This document shows positions 34,501 to 43,179 of a stretch of 64,000 bases of DNA, piece after piece; the first letter of the stretch is position 1, and the number at the start of each line of letters is the position of its first letter. The DNA lies in contig JAWLBB010000002.1 in the NCBI GenBank assembly GCA_041395105.1, positions 806,001 to 870,000 of the forward strand, written 5' to 3'. Made by a program: the position numbers and the translations under genes. The DNA is from Opitutaceae bacterium. Lineage in GTDB: Bacteria; Verrucomicrobiota; Verrucomicrobiia; Opitutales; Opitutaceae. The notes beneath the pieces were generated by a model. The model was not told where the DNA came from. It saw nothing but the letters and a program-made list of their open reading frames with translations, and did no database searches.

Positions 34501-37500
34501 GCGACAAAAACATCGTTCTGGAATGCCAGCGCACTAACCGATTCAGGGAAAGGTGAAGCGACCTCTGCCCACTCCAGGCCGTCTATTGATCTGGATACTT
34601 GACTGCTGGCGACCGCCAGGAAGAACCCATCCCCGAAGACGACATGCTCCCAGAAGGTATCCATTTTCTCGAATGCGGCCGGGTGCGTACCTCGCCCACC
34701 GGAGAAGGCATAAACGCCATTGCCATATGCGAACCGGCGAGAATCGGGAAGCAGCGACTCCGGGTTTGCCGTTCCCGACCAGTTGAGACCGTCCGAGGAT
34801 TCAAGGATCTCGCTGTCTCTGAAGAGGAAGAAGCGATCATTAGCTGAAACGAGGTGGCCGCTCCAGAGTGCTCCGTTGTCATACGGGGGAGCTGGCGCCG
34901 TCAACGGCGCGACCTGGCGTCCGGATATGCCGGTCATGGATCCGCCACGAACCACAAAGTCACTGGCCCATTGGGCGGATTCGTCCAGCGTCGTCCATTT
35001 GGCACCCGACCAGACAGCGATCCCTTTGTCATCTGCCAGGTAAACCTCACCGTCGATGCTGTCGATTTTAATGTCCGAGGCGCGCCAAGGCGATGGTGTG
35101 ACCTCAGTCCAGTGCTTGCCATCCGATGACCGGAGCATCCGCCCATACTGCTCCCGGATCCACCAGCCTCGCGAGGCGGAGTGCTGAAGCCTGCCGTAAC
35201 CGGTCGCCCCGGTGCGATTGACCTTTTCCCATGTCATCCCGTCGGGAGACTGGTAGATCCCCGGAGGGCTCGAGGCCAGAAAGACCTGACCATCAAAAGC
35301 CAACCCCACAATCAGGTCCTCAGGCAGTCCGGTCGCCGGGGTCCAGGATCGGCCATCCTGCGAATAGCTGACTCCGCTGAAGAGTGACCTGACGAACCGA
35401 CCGGCGCCGAAAGTGACCGCAAGGACGCCGCCGACGCCGTCGTCCGCCTTTTCCCACTCAATCAGGTTGGCGGAACGGGCGGACCCCTGGGTGCCTCCGA
35501 TTACCCAGATCCCGTTGCCAAAGCAAACAGTCCAACCATACAAATCGCCTATGGCCGGAACCGATGAGTACTGCCAATTCTCGCCGTCGAGCGAAAAGCC
35601 GATCAATCCGCCGAATCCGGTAACGAAATACCGATCATGAACCCAGTTGATCATATTGATCTGGCCAGGCGGCCCGAAGACGGCGGGCAAGGAAAAGTGG
35701 GAATCGGTCGAACCGGAGGTGACACTCAGAAAGACAGGCGACGAATGGGAGATGCCGAATTGATTGGAAACCGATACCCCGTAAAACCCGGAATCCTCCA
35801 GTTCCGCGTTCAGGAAATTGTAGGACGGTCCATTCGCGCCTTCGATCGCCTCCCCATCGCGGATCCACTGGAAATCCACGCCCGACGCGGGATCGGTCAA
35901 TACCGAGAGGGTGACAGAGCTACCGACAGTCACGGCGGTGGAGCGCGGCGGAATCAGGATACGAGGCGGGCTCCCTCCGATCGACAAGCGGGCACTGCGG
36001 CTCTCCAGGATGACACCGCCGGTCGCGACGACCACATGGTAGATGCCGGTCATCTCGGGAGTTACCCCCGAGACGATCAATGACGAGGACGTCTCCGCAA
36101 CGAGAGCCTTGCCGTTGAAGTACCACTGGAATTGTGGATCCGTGCCGCCGTTGACGGTGACGGAAAAGACGGCATCCCCGCCAAGGAGGACGCTTTGATC
36201 CTGTGGTTCCGCGAACAGGCGCGGACCGGTGATGAAACGCCCCCAAAGACTGAAGCTGGAGCCGTTGGCGTTCTGGGAGTCGACGGCGATGACATAGGCG
36301 TGGTTCTCGAGAACCGGGATCAGCAATTGGGAGGCAATTCCCCGATCGAAGACCGAATCGGACCGACCCAGATCGAGCATCGTGTCGCCTTCATAGACCG
36401 CGGGGAAGACCGTGCCATCCACACTCTCGCCCGATAATGCGAAGGTCCCCGACTTGGGTGCCGTCCATCGGTACCAGACGCTTCGACGGGAGGCCTGCGG
36501 ATGATGAGTCGGCTCGTCCGGCTGAGCTGAGGCCAGACGGGTGGTTCCCTCGATCTCGAAGGCATCTCCCGACAGTTCGATGGCATTTCCGAGAAGGTCA
36601 TTGCCCGGCGCAAGCGCGACACTGAGGGTGAACGGTCCGGCTACGCCGGCTGTCCGATCGACCTGGATACGGTAGGTCTGGTTGGCCTTGAGCGTTTCCG
36701 TGAGGGTCAGGGGTTGCCCGAAGGAGGTCGACCGACGCGATTGGACCAGCTGGAGGGATCCGATCGATTCTCCCGTGTAAAGGGCAATCCCGGCCTCAAA
36801 CCCCAGCGGCCTGAGCCTGATCTCGGCAAAAGCGTCACGGTCCGGCGTGAACCGATACCAGACAGTCTGTCCGAGAAAGCCGGGAGGGGTCGGCTCGATG
36901 GGCTCTTTACCGGACCGGATAAGAACCCCGCTGACGAAGGAGCCGTCGGAAGGCATCACGGTCGCATCGGCAAAGGCATCGTTGGCCGGTGTTTCCACCT
37001 CCCCGGCCAGCGCACGGTGGATGTTCAACCGCCCCCCGGTGGCGACATACGGGTTGAGGGATGCCCGGACCTCGACCGTCGATAATATCCGGGCGGTGAC
37101 TGATGAAGCCGTGGCATCGGGAAGGTGTGCGAAAAGGAGGGCGGCGGTCCCGGTCACATAGGGCGCGGCAGCGGAGGTTCCGTGGAAGATCGCATAACTG
37201 GAAACCGAGTTGTAATCGGTCGAAAAAGCCGACTCCGGGGCGGCCAGATGAACGAGAGAGGAGCTGAAGTTGGAGAAAGTCGCCAGGGTGTCGGAGTCGT
37301 CGACCGCCGCAACCACAACCTGATCGGGCAGATCGAAGGCGGCGGGATAGGTCGGAATTGCGCCGATACTCCGGTGCGAATTCCCCGCCGCCGTGACCGA
37401 AAGAACCCCGGCCTTGCCAGCTCGTTTGAGAGCATCCTCAAGGGCGTAGGTATGCCCCGCTCCGCCCCAGGAATTGTTGATGAGCCCGGCTCCGTTCGCG

Positions 37501-38627
37501 ACCGCGTAATCGATCGCCTTGATGGCGTCGCTGGTTGCTCCTGTCCCGTTCTGGTCAAGGAAGCGTGCGCCCATCAGCTTGACCTTCCAGGCCACGCCCG
37601 CGATGCCCTTGCCGTTGTTTCCGACTGCACCGATGACGCCGGCCACCAAGGTGCCGTGTCCTTCCGGATCGCCCTCGAGAGCCGAACCTTTGATGGCATC
37701 GAATCCGTGCACGTCATCGATCACACCGTTGCCGTCATCGTCCAACCCGTTTGCCGGGATTTCGCCAGGGTTCACCCAGAGGTTGGGCTGAAGGTCCTCG
37801 TGGGTGAGGTGGATTCCCGTATCGACGATGGCCACGACCACATCCGGAGCAGACGAACGGATCTCCCAACCCTCGGGCGCATCCATGTCGTGATTCGGCT
37901 CCGAACCAACCCGGGTCCGGTCGAACCAGGTCTGCTCCCTGAACTTCGGATCATTGGGAATTCTCCGCTGGGTTTCCAGAATATAGTCCGGCTCGCAGAA
38001 ACGAATCCCGACGCCCTCCCGCTGGAGGCTCGCGAGCACCTGGGGCATCCTCTCGGGATCATCAAACGGTTGGATCCGGGCTCGGTAAAGACCACCCCCG
38101 GTGACCGTTTCAAAGAGGTCGGCGCCGAGACTGGAAAGCCGGGCAACCGTGGTGGCGTCCGGCTTCGGTTCTTCCAATTGGACGAGGAGATGGTCGGCCA
38201 CCATGGCCACGCGCGAGACGACCGTTTCGCTTCCCTGTTCATCAAGTTCGACCGCTTCTTCCGTTCGGATAAACGGATAAGTGCCGTCGGTCTCCCATAT
38301 CTGAGTGCGCCGAAGACGGCGATCTCCAATCGGCTCCGTGGATTCAGTCAGAAGATTCGAACAATCCAGAAGGAGGGATAGCGAGGAAGCCAACGCCTGC
38401 TCCGGAATCGAAGAGGAACGGGTGTTTTCGACCGAAGCGGTGAACTCGACTGGATCGAGCGTTGATGGGTTGAGAGCCGGGTTGGCCGGGGTCCTAATAC
38501 GATGAGTCGCCAGCGCCTCCGATGCCCTCCCGGAGCTTGCCCGTTCAGCCGAACCCAAGCGGAAGAGGATAATTCCGAAAAGAGTGACTGCTGCAAAAAG
38601 TATGAAGACCCACAGGGACTTTTTCAT
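31503..38627 (-). CDS. Giant secreted subtilisin-like (S8) protease with Ig-like and SxDGxxW repeat domains, paralogue 1
   Basis: 2374 aa from ATG 38627 (MKKSLWVFILFAAVTLFG, a signal peptide or anchor). Residues about 120-225 look like an inhibitory propeptide; the S8 domain follows with Asp269 (IVDTGIH), His324 (GHGTLVAG), AGNS and Ser485 (HGTSAAAP). Then come two pre-peptidase-like beta domains (NDAFADA, GNDLLGNA), two Ig-like domains (QWYFNGKAL, FQWIRDGEAI), and about 16 repeats of S-x-(D/N)-G-x-x-W (e.g. YSQDGRSW, QSPDGMTW, ISRDGLIW) that resemble BNR-like beta-propeller blades. A CARDB-like domain, two InlB-B-type repeats and a calcium-type motif (DADGDGYSNEAEF) end the protein. Substrate unknown. 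Its closest relative in the window is the paralogue at 43180, transcribed divergently. Confidence 0.9.
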   Translation of the reverse strand: MKKSLWVFILFAAVTLFGIILFRLGSAERASSGRASEALATHRIRTPANPALNPSTLDPVEFTASVENTRSSSIPEQALASSLSLLLDCSNLLTESTEPIGDRRLRRTQIWETDGTYPFIRTEEAVELDEQGSETVVSRVAMVADHLLVQLEEPKPDATTVARLSSLGADLFETVTGGGLYRARIQPFDDPERMPQVLASLQREGVGIRFCEPDYILETQRRIPNDPKFREQTWFDRTRVGSEPNHDMDAPEGWEIRSSAPDVVVAIVDTGIHLTHEDLQPNLWVNPGEIPANGLDDDGNGVIDDVHGFDAIKGSALEGDPEGHGTLVAGVIGAVGNNGKGIAGVAWKVKLMGARFLDQNGTGATSDAIKAIDYAVANGAGLINNSWGGAGHTYALEDALKRAGKAGVLSVTAAGNSHRSIGAIPTYPAAFDLPDQVVVAAVDDSDTLATFSNFSSSLVHLAAPESAFSTDYNSVSSYAIFHGTSAAAPYVTGTAALLFAHLPDATASSVTARILSTVEVRASLNPYVATGGRLNIHRALAGEVETPANDAFADATVMPSDGSFVSGVLIRSGKEPIEPTPPGFLGQTVWYRFTPDRDAFAEIRLRPLGFEAGIALYTGESIGSLQLVQSRRSTSFGQPLTLTETLKANQTYRIQVDRTAGVAGPFTLSVALAPGNDLLGNAIELSGDAFEIEGTTRLASAQPDEPTHHPQASRRSVWYRWTAPKSGTFALSGESVDGTVFPAVYEGDTMLDLGRSDSVFDRGIASQLLIPVLENHAYVIAVDSQNANGSSFSLWGRFITGPRLFAEPQDQSVLLGGDAVFSVTVNGGTDPQFQWYFNGKALVAETSSSLIVSGVTPEMTGIYHVVVATGGVILESRSARLSIGGSPPRILIPPRSTAVTVGSSVTLSVLTDPASGVDFQWIRDGEAIEGANGPSYNFLNAELEDSGFYGVSVSNQFGISHSSPVFLSVTSGSTDSHFSLPAVFGPPGQINMINWVHDRYFVTGFGGLIGFSLDGENWQYSSVPAIGDLYGWTVCFGNGIWVIGGTQGSARSANLIEWEKADDGVGGVLAVTFGAGRFVRSLFSGVSYSQDGRSWTPATGLPEDLIVGLAFDGQVFLASSPPGIYQSPDGMTWEKVNRTGATGYGRLQHSASRGWWIREQYGRMLRSSDGKHWTEVTPSPWRASDIKIDSIDGEVYLADDKGIAVWSGAKWTTLDESAQWASDFVVRGGSMTGISGRQVAPLTAPAPPYDNGALWSGHLVSANDRFFLFRDSEILESSDGLNWSGTANPESLLPDSRRFAYGNGVYAFSGGRGTHPAAFEKMDTFWEHVVFGDGFFLAVASSQVSRSIDGLEWAEVASPFPESVSALAFQNDVFVAAGREFIAYSIDGITWTVKQGVELQHVSFLAYGNGVHIALSTDGTIQTSADGRTWTTKGKASPSGVGASIQSLIFHQGRFLAIGDRSIIQSTNGVDWTLATDSLSAYEPWRLLAAGDAVLVISSYAPPALLGTPKTESAFLDFLHPSGRPVVLPNSPVAIELLASSPGDPFEQVIITVNGNEFATLIPPDLSVQFTPEAPGDYRIEAVGKTAGGLEVTRTRFLTAALGGSPGGPPSTLRLFDMTFFEGAFYGAGPDGIIYVSLDGQDWIAMQTPSSADVRHFQVAPAGICATDEAGGILFSPNGVKWVYFPDMRLYWLFERSRTDFFAIADWLSVDGLNWYNHKTGISRGPAGNPPDVPASLFGYLGSDRGRPGSRSTAVDVAASEEAGRILPWKGQTIKLNSTALFLSSDGFEWEEITPPGYPAGNVSQIDVTGDLLILRDYASYEDRPGAIHQSVDGINWQRIATDRGHLATVSWNGMLISATRGDVRISRDGLIWETVMELDPNVSGLSRMISGPLGVVFLRAPYELSHPTVIASTRDGRTWVHGSAEPLATVNRTTAMTQSPVIYSASSRSVLIEAADSNEDSPADLALVRATAPAVDKSVGDTIPIELLFRNAGRSGLPARDLQVDVLLTTRKGVWGVPEDGRHLLRSFRVSLPALSADSNHTAITNLQLPDTMRPGDYYLAARIRPSRSVIDANSENDVVLGDAVSVVRIPKRNLSIEIAGEGRVDSSLPLNDLANGQVVVLSPQPADGYEFTSWAGDVETGLDVATVRMDRDRSVTATFSRRRYSVTVATLGEGTVSGVPASGSALFGDEVNLQAESAVHWRFDAWTGDRQTSESTVHLAVARDQRLLARFVQDYVMWTATAMSGADEERKAPDFDADGDGYSNEAEFALGTDPLDATGMPTVRIRREAASLVIDLGVNPTAFGTSVGLESSFDLIDWVPVPDPVASDPLDSDPAIRTYRLSGTFTEAVFIRIASEKVSVFNIQPGSTEVPD

Positions 38628-39049
38628 GGAGAGATGCCTGGGGAAACCCACTTCATCCCAGCCACCCGGACTGGGTCAAGAGTCAGACACGGCTATTGGT
38701 CTTTTCCGGTTGTCCCAAGGATCCTGACAGAAGCGTTTGGGAAATCAATTCGAAACGCGTAAACAACTATGCCCCAGGATATTGAGGGATCCAATTAAGC
38801 AGATCGCGGGATCGATATGAGGAATTCTTCTAGATTTCCCTGCCGTTGCCCACTCGAAGCCCCCCTTGCCTGCGCCGAGGGAGATCGTTGGAGAGGATTC
38901 CCCGCCTGCTCTGCGGACGAGCGGGCCGCTCGTCCCTACCCCGGATGCTCTGAAATGCACCCAGGAGGCTGTCTCAAAAGCGGGTCTTGCCGATTGGGCG
39001 AATCCTGCTGAGAATCGAATCCGCCCTCGTGTCCGGCGAATGACCGTGT
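38628..39049. other. Intergenic stretch with one family D repeat
   Basis: Besides the family D element at 38915 I see no gene. It contains the upstream region of the subtilase gene (minus strand) and of the DUF4160 gene (plus strand); no convincing promoter was identified for either. Confidence 0.5.
38915..38948 (+). repeat. Short palindromic repeat family D, copy D1
   Basis: The palindrome GGACGAGCGGGCCGCTCGTC plus one C, followed by CTACCCCGGATGC. All 34 bases recur exactly at 40451. Diverged relatives are seen near 53841 and, inverted, near 57575. Confidence 0.85.
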
Positions 39050-39289
39050 ATGAGTCCGACCGTTTTTCAGTTTCGATCCTACCGCTTCTTCTTCTTTTCA
39101 CGCGAAGAAGCGAGGCAGCATGTCCATGTCAGGTCGCCCGCGGGAGAGGCGAAATTCTGGATCGAGCCCAAACTTGAATTGGCGGTCAATCATGGGTTTT
39201 CTGGCAAACAGTTGAAAGAACTCGAAGAAATCATCAAAGAACGGGAAGATGAAATACGGAACCATTGGAACAGACACTTCGGCGCCTGA
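39050..39289 (+). CDS. DUF4160 protein (putative toxin-antitoxin-like partner)
   Basis: 79 aa beginning MSPTVFQFRSYRFFFF. This start, HVHVRSPAGEAKFWIEP and the C-terminal ELEEIIKEREDEIRNHW match the DUF4160 family, which is usually encoded with DUF2442. The paired arrangement has been suggested to be toxin-antitoxin-like, but the biochemical role is unknown to me. Here it overlaps the DUF2442 gene by 41 bp, an unusually long overlap in another frame, and lies among three VapBC modules. Confidence 0.85.
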   Translation: MSPTVFQFRSYRFFFFSREEARQHVHVRSPAGEAKFWIEPKLELAVNHGFSGKQLKELEEIIKEREDEIRNHWNRHFGA

Positions 39290-39548
39290 GGTCACGGACA
39301 TATCCCCTTTCGGGATTTGGCTGCTGCTTCGAGGGAAGGAGTATTTCCTGGGTTACGATGACTTTCCCTGGTTTCGCGACGCGCCAGTCGGTCGGGTTTT
39401 TTCCGTGACTGAAGAAGGCGCCGGGCATCTGCGTTGGCCTGCCCTTGATATCGATCTTTCGCTCGAGTCGATCAAGGACCCGGGAGCATTTCCGATGGTC
39501 TATGAGCCAGTGCCAAACTACCCTAAGTCCGACGGAGAAAGCAGGTAA
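39249..39548 (+). CDS. DUF2442 protein
   Basis: 99 aa. The core IWLLLRGKEYFLGYDDFPWF, then GHLRWPALDIDLSLESI, is the DUF2442 signature (reads W.L..G.EYFL.Y..FPWF ... WP.LD.DLS.ESI). It follows DUF4160 with a 41-bp overlap and ends 4 bp from the 3' end of the convergent VapC gene on the minus strand. Function unknown. Confidence 0.88.
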   Translation: MKYGTIGTDTSAPEVTDISPFGIWLLLRGKEYFLGYDDFPWFRDAPVGRVFSVTEEGAGHLRWPALDIDLSLESIKDPGAFPMVYEPVPNYPKSDGESR

Positions 39549-39552
39549 CGTC

Positions 39553-40035
39553 TTACCTTCTGGGTCCGCGTCGATGCGCTCGTGGCTTCGATGCTTTCGG
39601 CAGCGGCTTCTCGATCGGATTGCTCCAGCGCAGGCCGGCGAAACGGGCGAAGTCGCCATCGCAGCTGCAGAGGTCGGCTTGGTGTTCAATGGCGAGGGCG
39701 GCGAGATAGGCATCCGTCGTCAGGTTTCCGGCAGTCCCCAGCTTCCGAAGCCCATCGAGGAAGACTTGCGGAAAGCGCCGGCCGGGTTCCAGAAGGACGA
39801 CGCAGGGTTGCGCCAGCCAGGAATCCACCTGGTCGACTGCGGCGTCGACAGTCATGGGACTAACGAGAACGCGCGGGTGGGTCATCAGGCGGATGAAGCC
39901 GCTGATGGTGACCCAGGAGAGGCCGACCGGGGCAGGCTGGTTCAGTCGATCCTCCCACCACCGCCGTGCCCGATCATGAAACGGAACCTCAGAATTGTGG
40001 GCGTAAACCAGCAGGTTGACGTCGGGGACAATCAC
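39553..40035 (-). CDS. PIN-domain ribonuclease toxin, VapC type
   Basis: 160 aa. PIN motifs: VPDVNLLVYAHNSEVP (Asp), SWVTISGFIRLMTHPRVL, NLTTDAYLAALAIEHQA and CSCDGDFARF (acidic residues). It resembles the toxin of module 2 in layout (THPRV, NL..DA...A, D.DF.RF) though not closely in sequence. A basic C-terminal tail (SKPRAHRRGPRR) is unusual and could bind RNA. It overlaps the antitoxin stop by 4 bp and is convergent with the DUF2442 gene. Confidence 0.9.
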   Translation of the reverse strand: MIVPDVNLLVYAHNSEVPFHDRARRWWEDRLNQPAPVGLSWVTISGFIRLMTHPRVLVSPMTVDAAVDQVDSWLAQPCVVLLEPGRRFPQVFLDGLRKLGTAGNLTTDAYLAALAIEHQADLCSCDGDFARFAGLRWSNPIEKPLPKASKPRAHRRGPRR

Positions 40036-40301
40036 TTTCGCGAGGCCCGCTTCATACGACCGAGGGCTGAGCCCGCTTCCAGTTCATCGACCAGCTGATT
40101 CAGCTTTCCAGAATCGACACCCGGCTGAAACGGGGACGCATGCGGCTTGACCCGGTAGGGGGTGTGCGGCTCCTCGACGACCAGGCCGAGCCCGACCCGC
40201 AGGCGTTCGTTCACCACCTCTTTGAAGGAACGCCGGCCTGAAGCCGTTTCCTGCCGGAGCCGTTCGGCCACATCCGGATCGAGGGTCAGGGTCGTCCTCA
40301 T
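40032..40301 (-). CDS. VapB-type antitoxin (ribbon-helix-helix-like)
   Basis: 89 aa from ATG 40301 (MRTTLTLDPDVAERLRQET). The first 45 residues have the ribbon-helix-helix pattern (RTTLTLDPDVAERLRQE, SFKEVVNERLR). In-frame starts at 40310 (ATG) and 40313 (TTG) exist, but they fall in the operator palindrome and -10 region, so 40301 is preferred. Translation is coupled to the PIN toxin downstream. Confidence 0.85.
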   Translation of the reverse strand: MRTTLTLDPDVAERLRQETASGRRSFKEVVNERLRVGLGLVVEEPHTPYRVKPHASPFQPGVDSGKLNQLVDELEAGSALGRMKRASRK

Positions 40302-40307
40302 GACAGA

Positions 40308-40336
40308 CATCAAACATCAGAGTTTGATGATGTCAA
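40308..40336 (-). promoter_or_regulatory. Leaderless promoter and operator of VapBC module 3
   Basis: On the minus strand TTGACA (complement of 40331-40336), a 16-base spacer and TTTGAT (complement of 40309-40314). Start would be at the ATG at 40301. The perfect palindrome CATCAAAC-N6-GTTTGATG (40308-40329) fills the spacer and -10. Confidence 0.55.
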
Positions 40337-40450
40337 GGCATCATGGATTGGTTGGGCGGGACGAGACGGCTGGGGTTGCCCGACCGCGACAGAGCGCGGC
40401 CGCTACACGGGAGAATGGCTGTTGAGTCAATGGGTGCCGGATGCTTCGAC

Positions 40451-40484
40451 GGACGAGCGGGCCGCTCGTCCCTACCCCGGATGC
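40451..40484 (+). repeat. Short palindromic repeat family D, copy D2
   Basis: 34 bases identical to copy D1. The gap 40314-40688 holds this, the family C element and no gene. Confidence 0.85.
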
Positions 40485-40550
40485 ACTGGGGACGTACAGC
40501 CTGACACCAACCTGATTCCTGATTCCTCACTCGCGCCGGTCCTGGTTTCA

Positions 40551-40608
40551 AAGGGGTCAAGACGGGATAAGTGCATGAAGCATGCACCTATCAACGTCAT
40601 GACCCCTT
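40551..40608 (+). repeat. Hairpin repeat family C, copy C1
   Basis: Outer arms AAGGGGTCA...GACG and CGTCATGACCCCTT enclose a separate perfect hairpin GTGCATG-AAG-CATGCAC. The outer arms recur at 54017 with a different inner stem. Confidence 0.8.
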
Positions 40609-40688
40609 GGCCGTACCTGGATTCGCTGTCCCTAAAGCCCGACAGCCTGACCTCCTGATACCTAAGCGACCTACGGGAGCGTCAGTCC

Positions 40689-40988
40689 CTACCCTTTCCG
40701 GCCCTTGAAAAGGGCGGCGCCGAGGCTTCCGGCGATCAGGCCGCCGATGGCCGCGATGGTGGCGGATGAAGCCAACTGCATGACAAAGGTGAGCGACGTC
40801 AGTGTCTGATCGACCGACTGCTCCATCGCTTCGGCCATCTGCTCGGCCGCCTCCTCGCCGAGGAGTTCGCCGAACTGCAGCATGACGTTCTTCATCGTCT
40901 CCGCCCCGAGCTGGTGATCGAAGGTGATCCAGATCAGATCGATGATCAGGATGGTCACGATTCCACCGAGAAGCGTGGTCAAGTGCAT
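40689..40988 (-). CDS. Small membrane protein of unknown function
   Basis: 99 aa from ATG 40988 (MHLTTLLGGIVTILIIDLIW); a TTG at 40994 would add two residues. Two hydrophobic segments are seen, residues 2-20 and about 68-94 (LASSATIAAIGGLIAGSLGAAL), separated by an acidic amphipathic stretch (GELLGEEAAEQMAEAMEQ). No family is recognised. It has no coupled neighbour. Confidence 0.6.
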   Translation of the reverse strand: MHLTTLLGGIVTILIIDLIWITFDHQLGAETMKNVMLQFGELLGEEAAEQMAEAMEQSVDQTLTSLTFVMQLASSATIAAIGGLIAGSLGAALFKGRKG

Positions 40989-41156
40989 GGGCAAAGGGTC
41001 AGCCCTTACTTTTTGCCGTCAAAGACCATGCAACGCGCATAACCGCTCTTCCACCGGGCAGCGGCGGTGACATTCTTTCAGATTCTCGAGGCGGAGCCTC
41101 ACTCCGCAGGTTCCGGTTTGAGTTCGGACGCGGAATGCCCTACCTATCCGCCCATC

Positions 41157-42992
41157 ATGCGATCCTTCGCCAAGGCCCTCCCCCTCTCCGTCATCGTCTT
41201 TTCATCCATCATGAATGCTGCCGATATCTAGGATCCTCTCGAAAATCTGAATCCGAACCACCCCAGACTCTTCCTGCAGGATACCGACTGGGCCGAGCTG
41301 AAGTCAGGGATCGAGGCCTCGCGAGCCCGGCTGGACTGCCTTCGCCAACCCGTTCTGGAATTCGCCATGGATTGCCTCGAGAAGGAACCGCTCGAACGGG
41401 AACTCGAAGGGCGGCGTCTGCTCGGGGTCAGCCGTGAAGCCATCAAGCGGATAGCCTGCCTCGCCATGGCCTACCGGTTGACCGCCGACGCCCGCTTCCT
41501 TCATCGAGCGATCATCGAACTGGACGCCGTCAGTGCCTTCGAAGACTGGAATCCCTCGCACTTTCTCGATGTGGCCGAAATGGCGACCGCGGTGGGTATC
41601 GGCTACGACTGGCTCCACGACGCTCTCAATGACGACCAGCGCACCCGCTACCGCGAAGCCATCCTGAGCAAGGCTCTGACCGTCGGCCTCGACACCGAGG
41701 CCCCAGGCAATTGGTGGATCAAGGGAACGAACAATTGGAACCAGGTCTGCCACGGAGGACTGACGCTGGCCGCCCTGGCCATTGCCGGCGAAGGCGGCGG
41801 CGACATTCCCAGCCGGATCGTCCGCCAGGCTCTCGAGAATATCGGCATCGGCATGCAGGTCTACGAACCCGAGGGCGCCTACCCCGAGGGTCCCGGCTAT
41901 TGGGATTACGGGACGACTTACAACGTGATCTTCCTCGATGTTCTCCAATCCGCCCTCGGCTCCGACTTCGGAGTCACCGCGAGTTTCCCCGGCTTCCTCA
42001 AGACCGCCCGGTATCGCGCTCAACTGAATACACCGGCCGGCCTGAGTTACAATTTCTCCGACAACGGCGAGTCACGGAGAGCCTCGCCGACCCTTTTCTG
42101 GTTCGGTGACAGCGAAGTGAGCCGGCTCGAATATGACTTCCTCGCAGAACGCGCGGCCCGGGGCCTGGGTGAATCAGATCGTTTCCTTCCTCTCGACCTG
42201 ATCTGGCTGAGCCGTTCTTCGCTGACAGATGTTACCGACGACCCTCTTCCGCTTTCCTCTATCTGGGGCGGCAAGAACCCGGTCGCCGTCTTCCGCACCT
42301 CCTGGTCCGACCCGAACGCTGCGTTTCTCGGCTTCAAAGGGGGCGCGGCCCGGATCAGCCACGGACAGATGGATGCGGGAAGCTTCATCTACGAAGTCAA
42401 TGGGATCCGCTGGGCCGTCGATCTGGGGGCCAAATCTTATCACCACTTCGAGAGTCAGGGCATTCAGCTCTGGGATATGAACCAGGACGGCGAACGCTGG
42501 ACCCTGATGACCTGGAACACCCTGGGGCACAGTCTCCTGCGCTTTCCGGGTTTCAACCCCGACGTCGATGGCCGGTGCGACTGGTCGGAACCGGCTGCCC
42601 ATTCCTCCACCCGCGAGGCCACGGCGGATCTGACCGCCTTATATCCACAATTTTATGACACCTACCAACGCATGACCAGGCTGGAGCCGGATGGATCGGC
42701 CGTGATTGAAGATCGGATTGAAAGCCTGAGCGCACCGGTCCCTCCGCAATGGAACCTGCTGACCCGGGCGCAGATCGAGCCGACCGCAAACGGCGCCCTT
42801 CTCCGCCAGGATGGAAGGACTCTGCGCGTTGAGGCCGAAGCCGGATATCCCCTGAACGTCCATTGGGAGTCAGCGGAAAACCCGCCGCGACCCGAAGAAC
42901 CGACCAACCCAGGTCTGAACCGCCTGACCATCGAACCGCAGACAACCAAGGGCGACCTGATCCTCATCGTACGATTGACCCCGCAGGAGTGA
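41157..42992 (+). pseudogene. Heparinase II/III-type polysaccharide lyase, interrupted by an in-frame TAG
   Basis: ATG 41157 begins a signal peptide (MRSFAKALPLSVIVFSSIMN, then AADI), followed at 41229-41231 by TAG and then, still in frame, DPLENLNPNHPRLFLQDTDW, the typical mature N-terminus of this family. The remaining frame to 42992 is intact: an alpha-barrel (YPEGPGYWDYGTTYN) and a heparinase II/III C-terminal beta domain (ISHGQMDAGSFIYEVNGIRW, AVDLGAKSYHH). From the first ATG after the stop (41367) 541 residues can be made, but they lack the signal peptide and the conserved HPRL segment. So it is a recent nonsense mutation, a sequencing error or a read-through codon. Substrate probably a uronic-acid-containing polysaccharide. 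Confidence 0.75.
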
Positions 42993-43179
42993 ACGCGGGG
43001 AAAGGGGTCGGCCCGGCCGAAGAAGTACTTCGCGAAGTGCGGCCGAAAAGGGAGGACGCACCACCCCTTCTGCAGGCCATGGCGCAGGCGCCATAAGACG
43101 CTCTAATCTAGTGGGTTCGGCGAGACCGATCTTGTAGGTTGAGGAACTTCCGCCATGCTCGGTTGCGACATTCAAAGAG

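Noticed and set aside
42863..43096. Small plus-strand frame at the end of the broken lyase gene
   Set aside because: It overlaps the lyase in another frame and is composition-typical noise.
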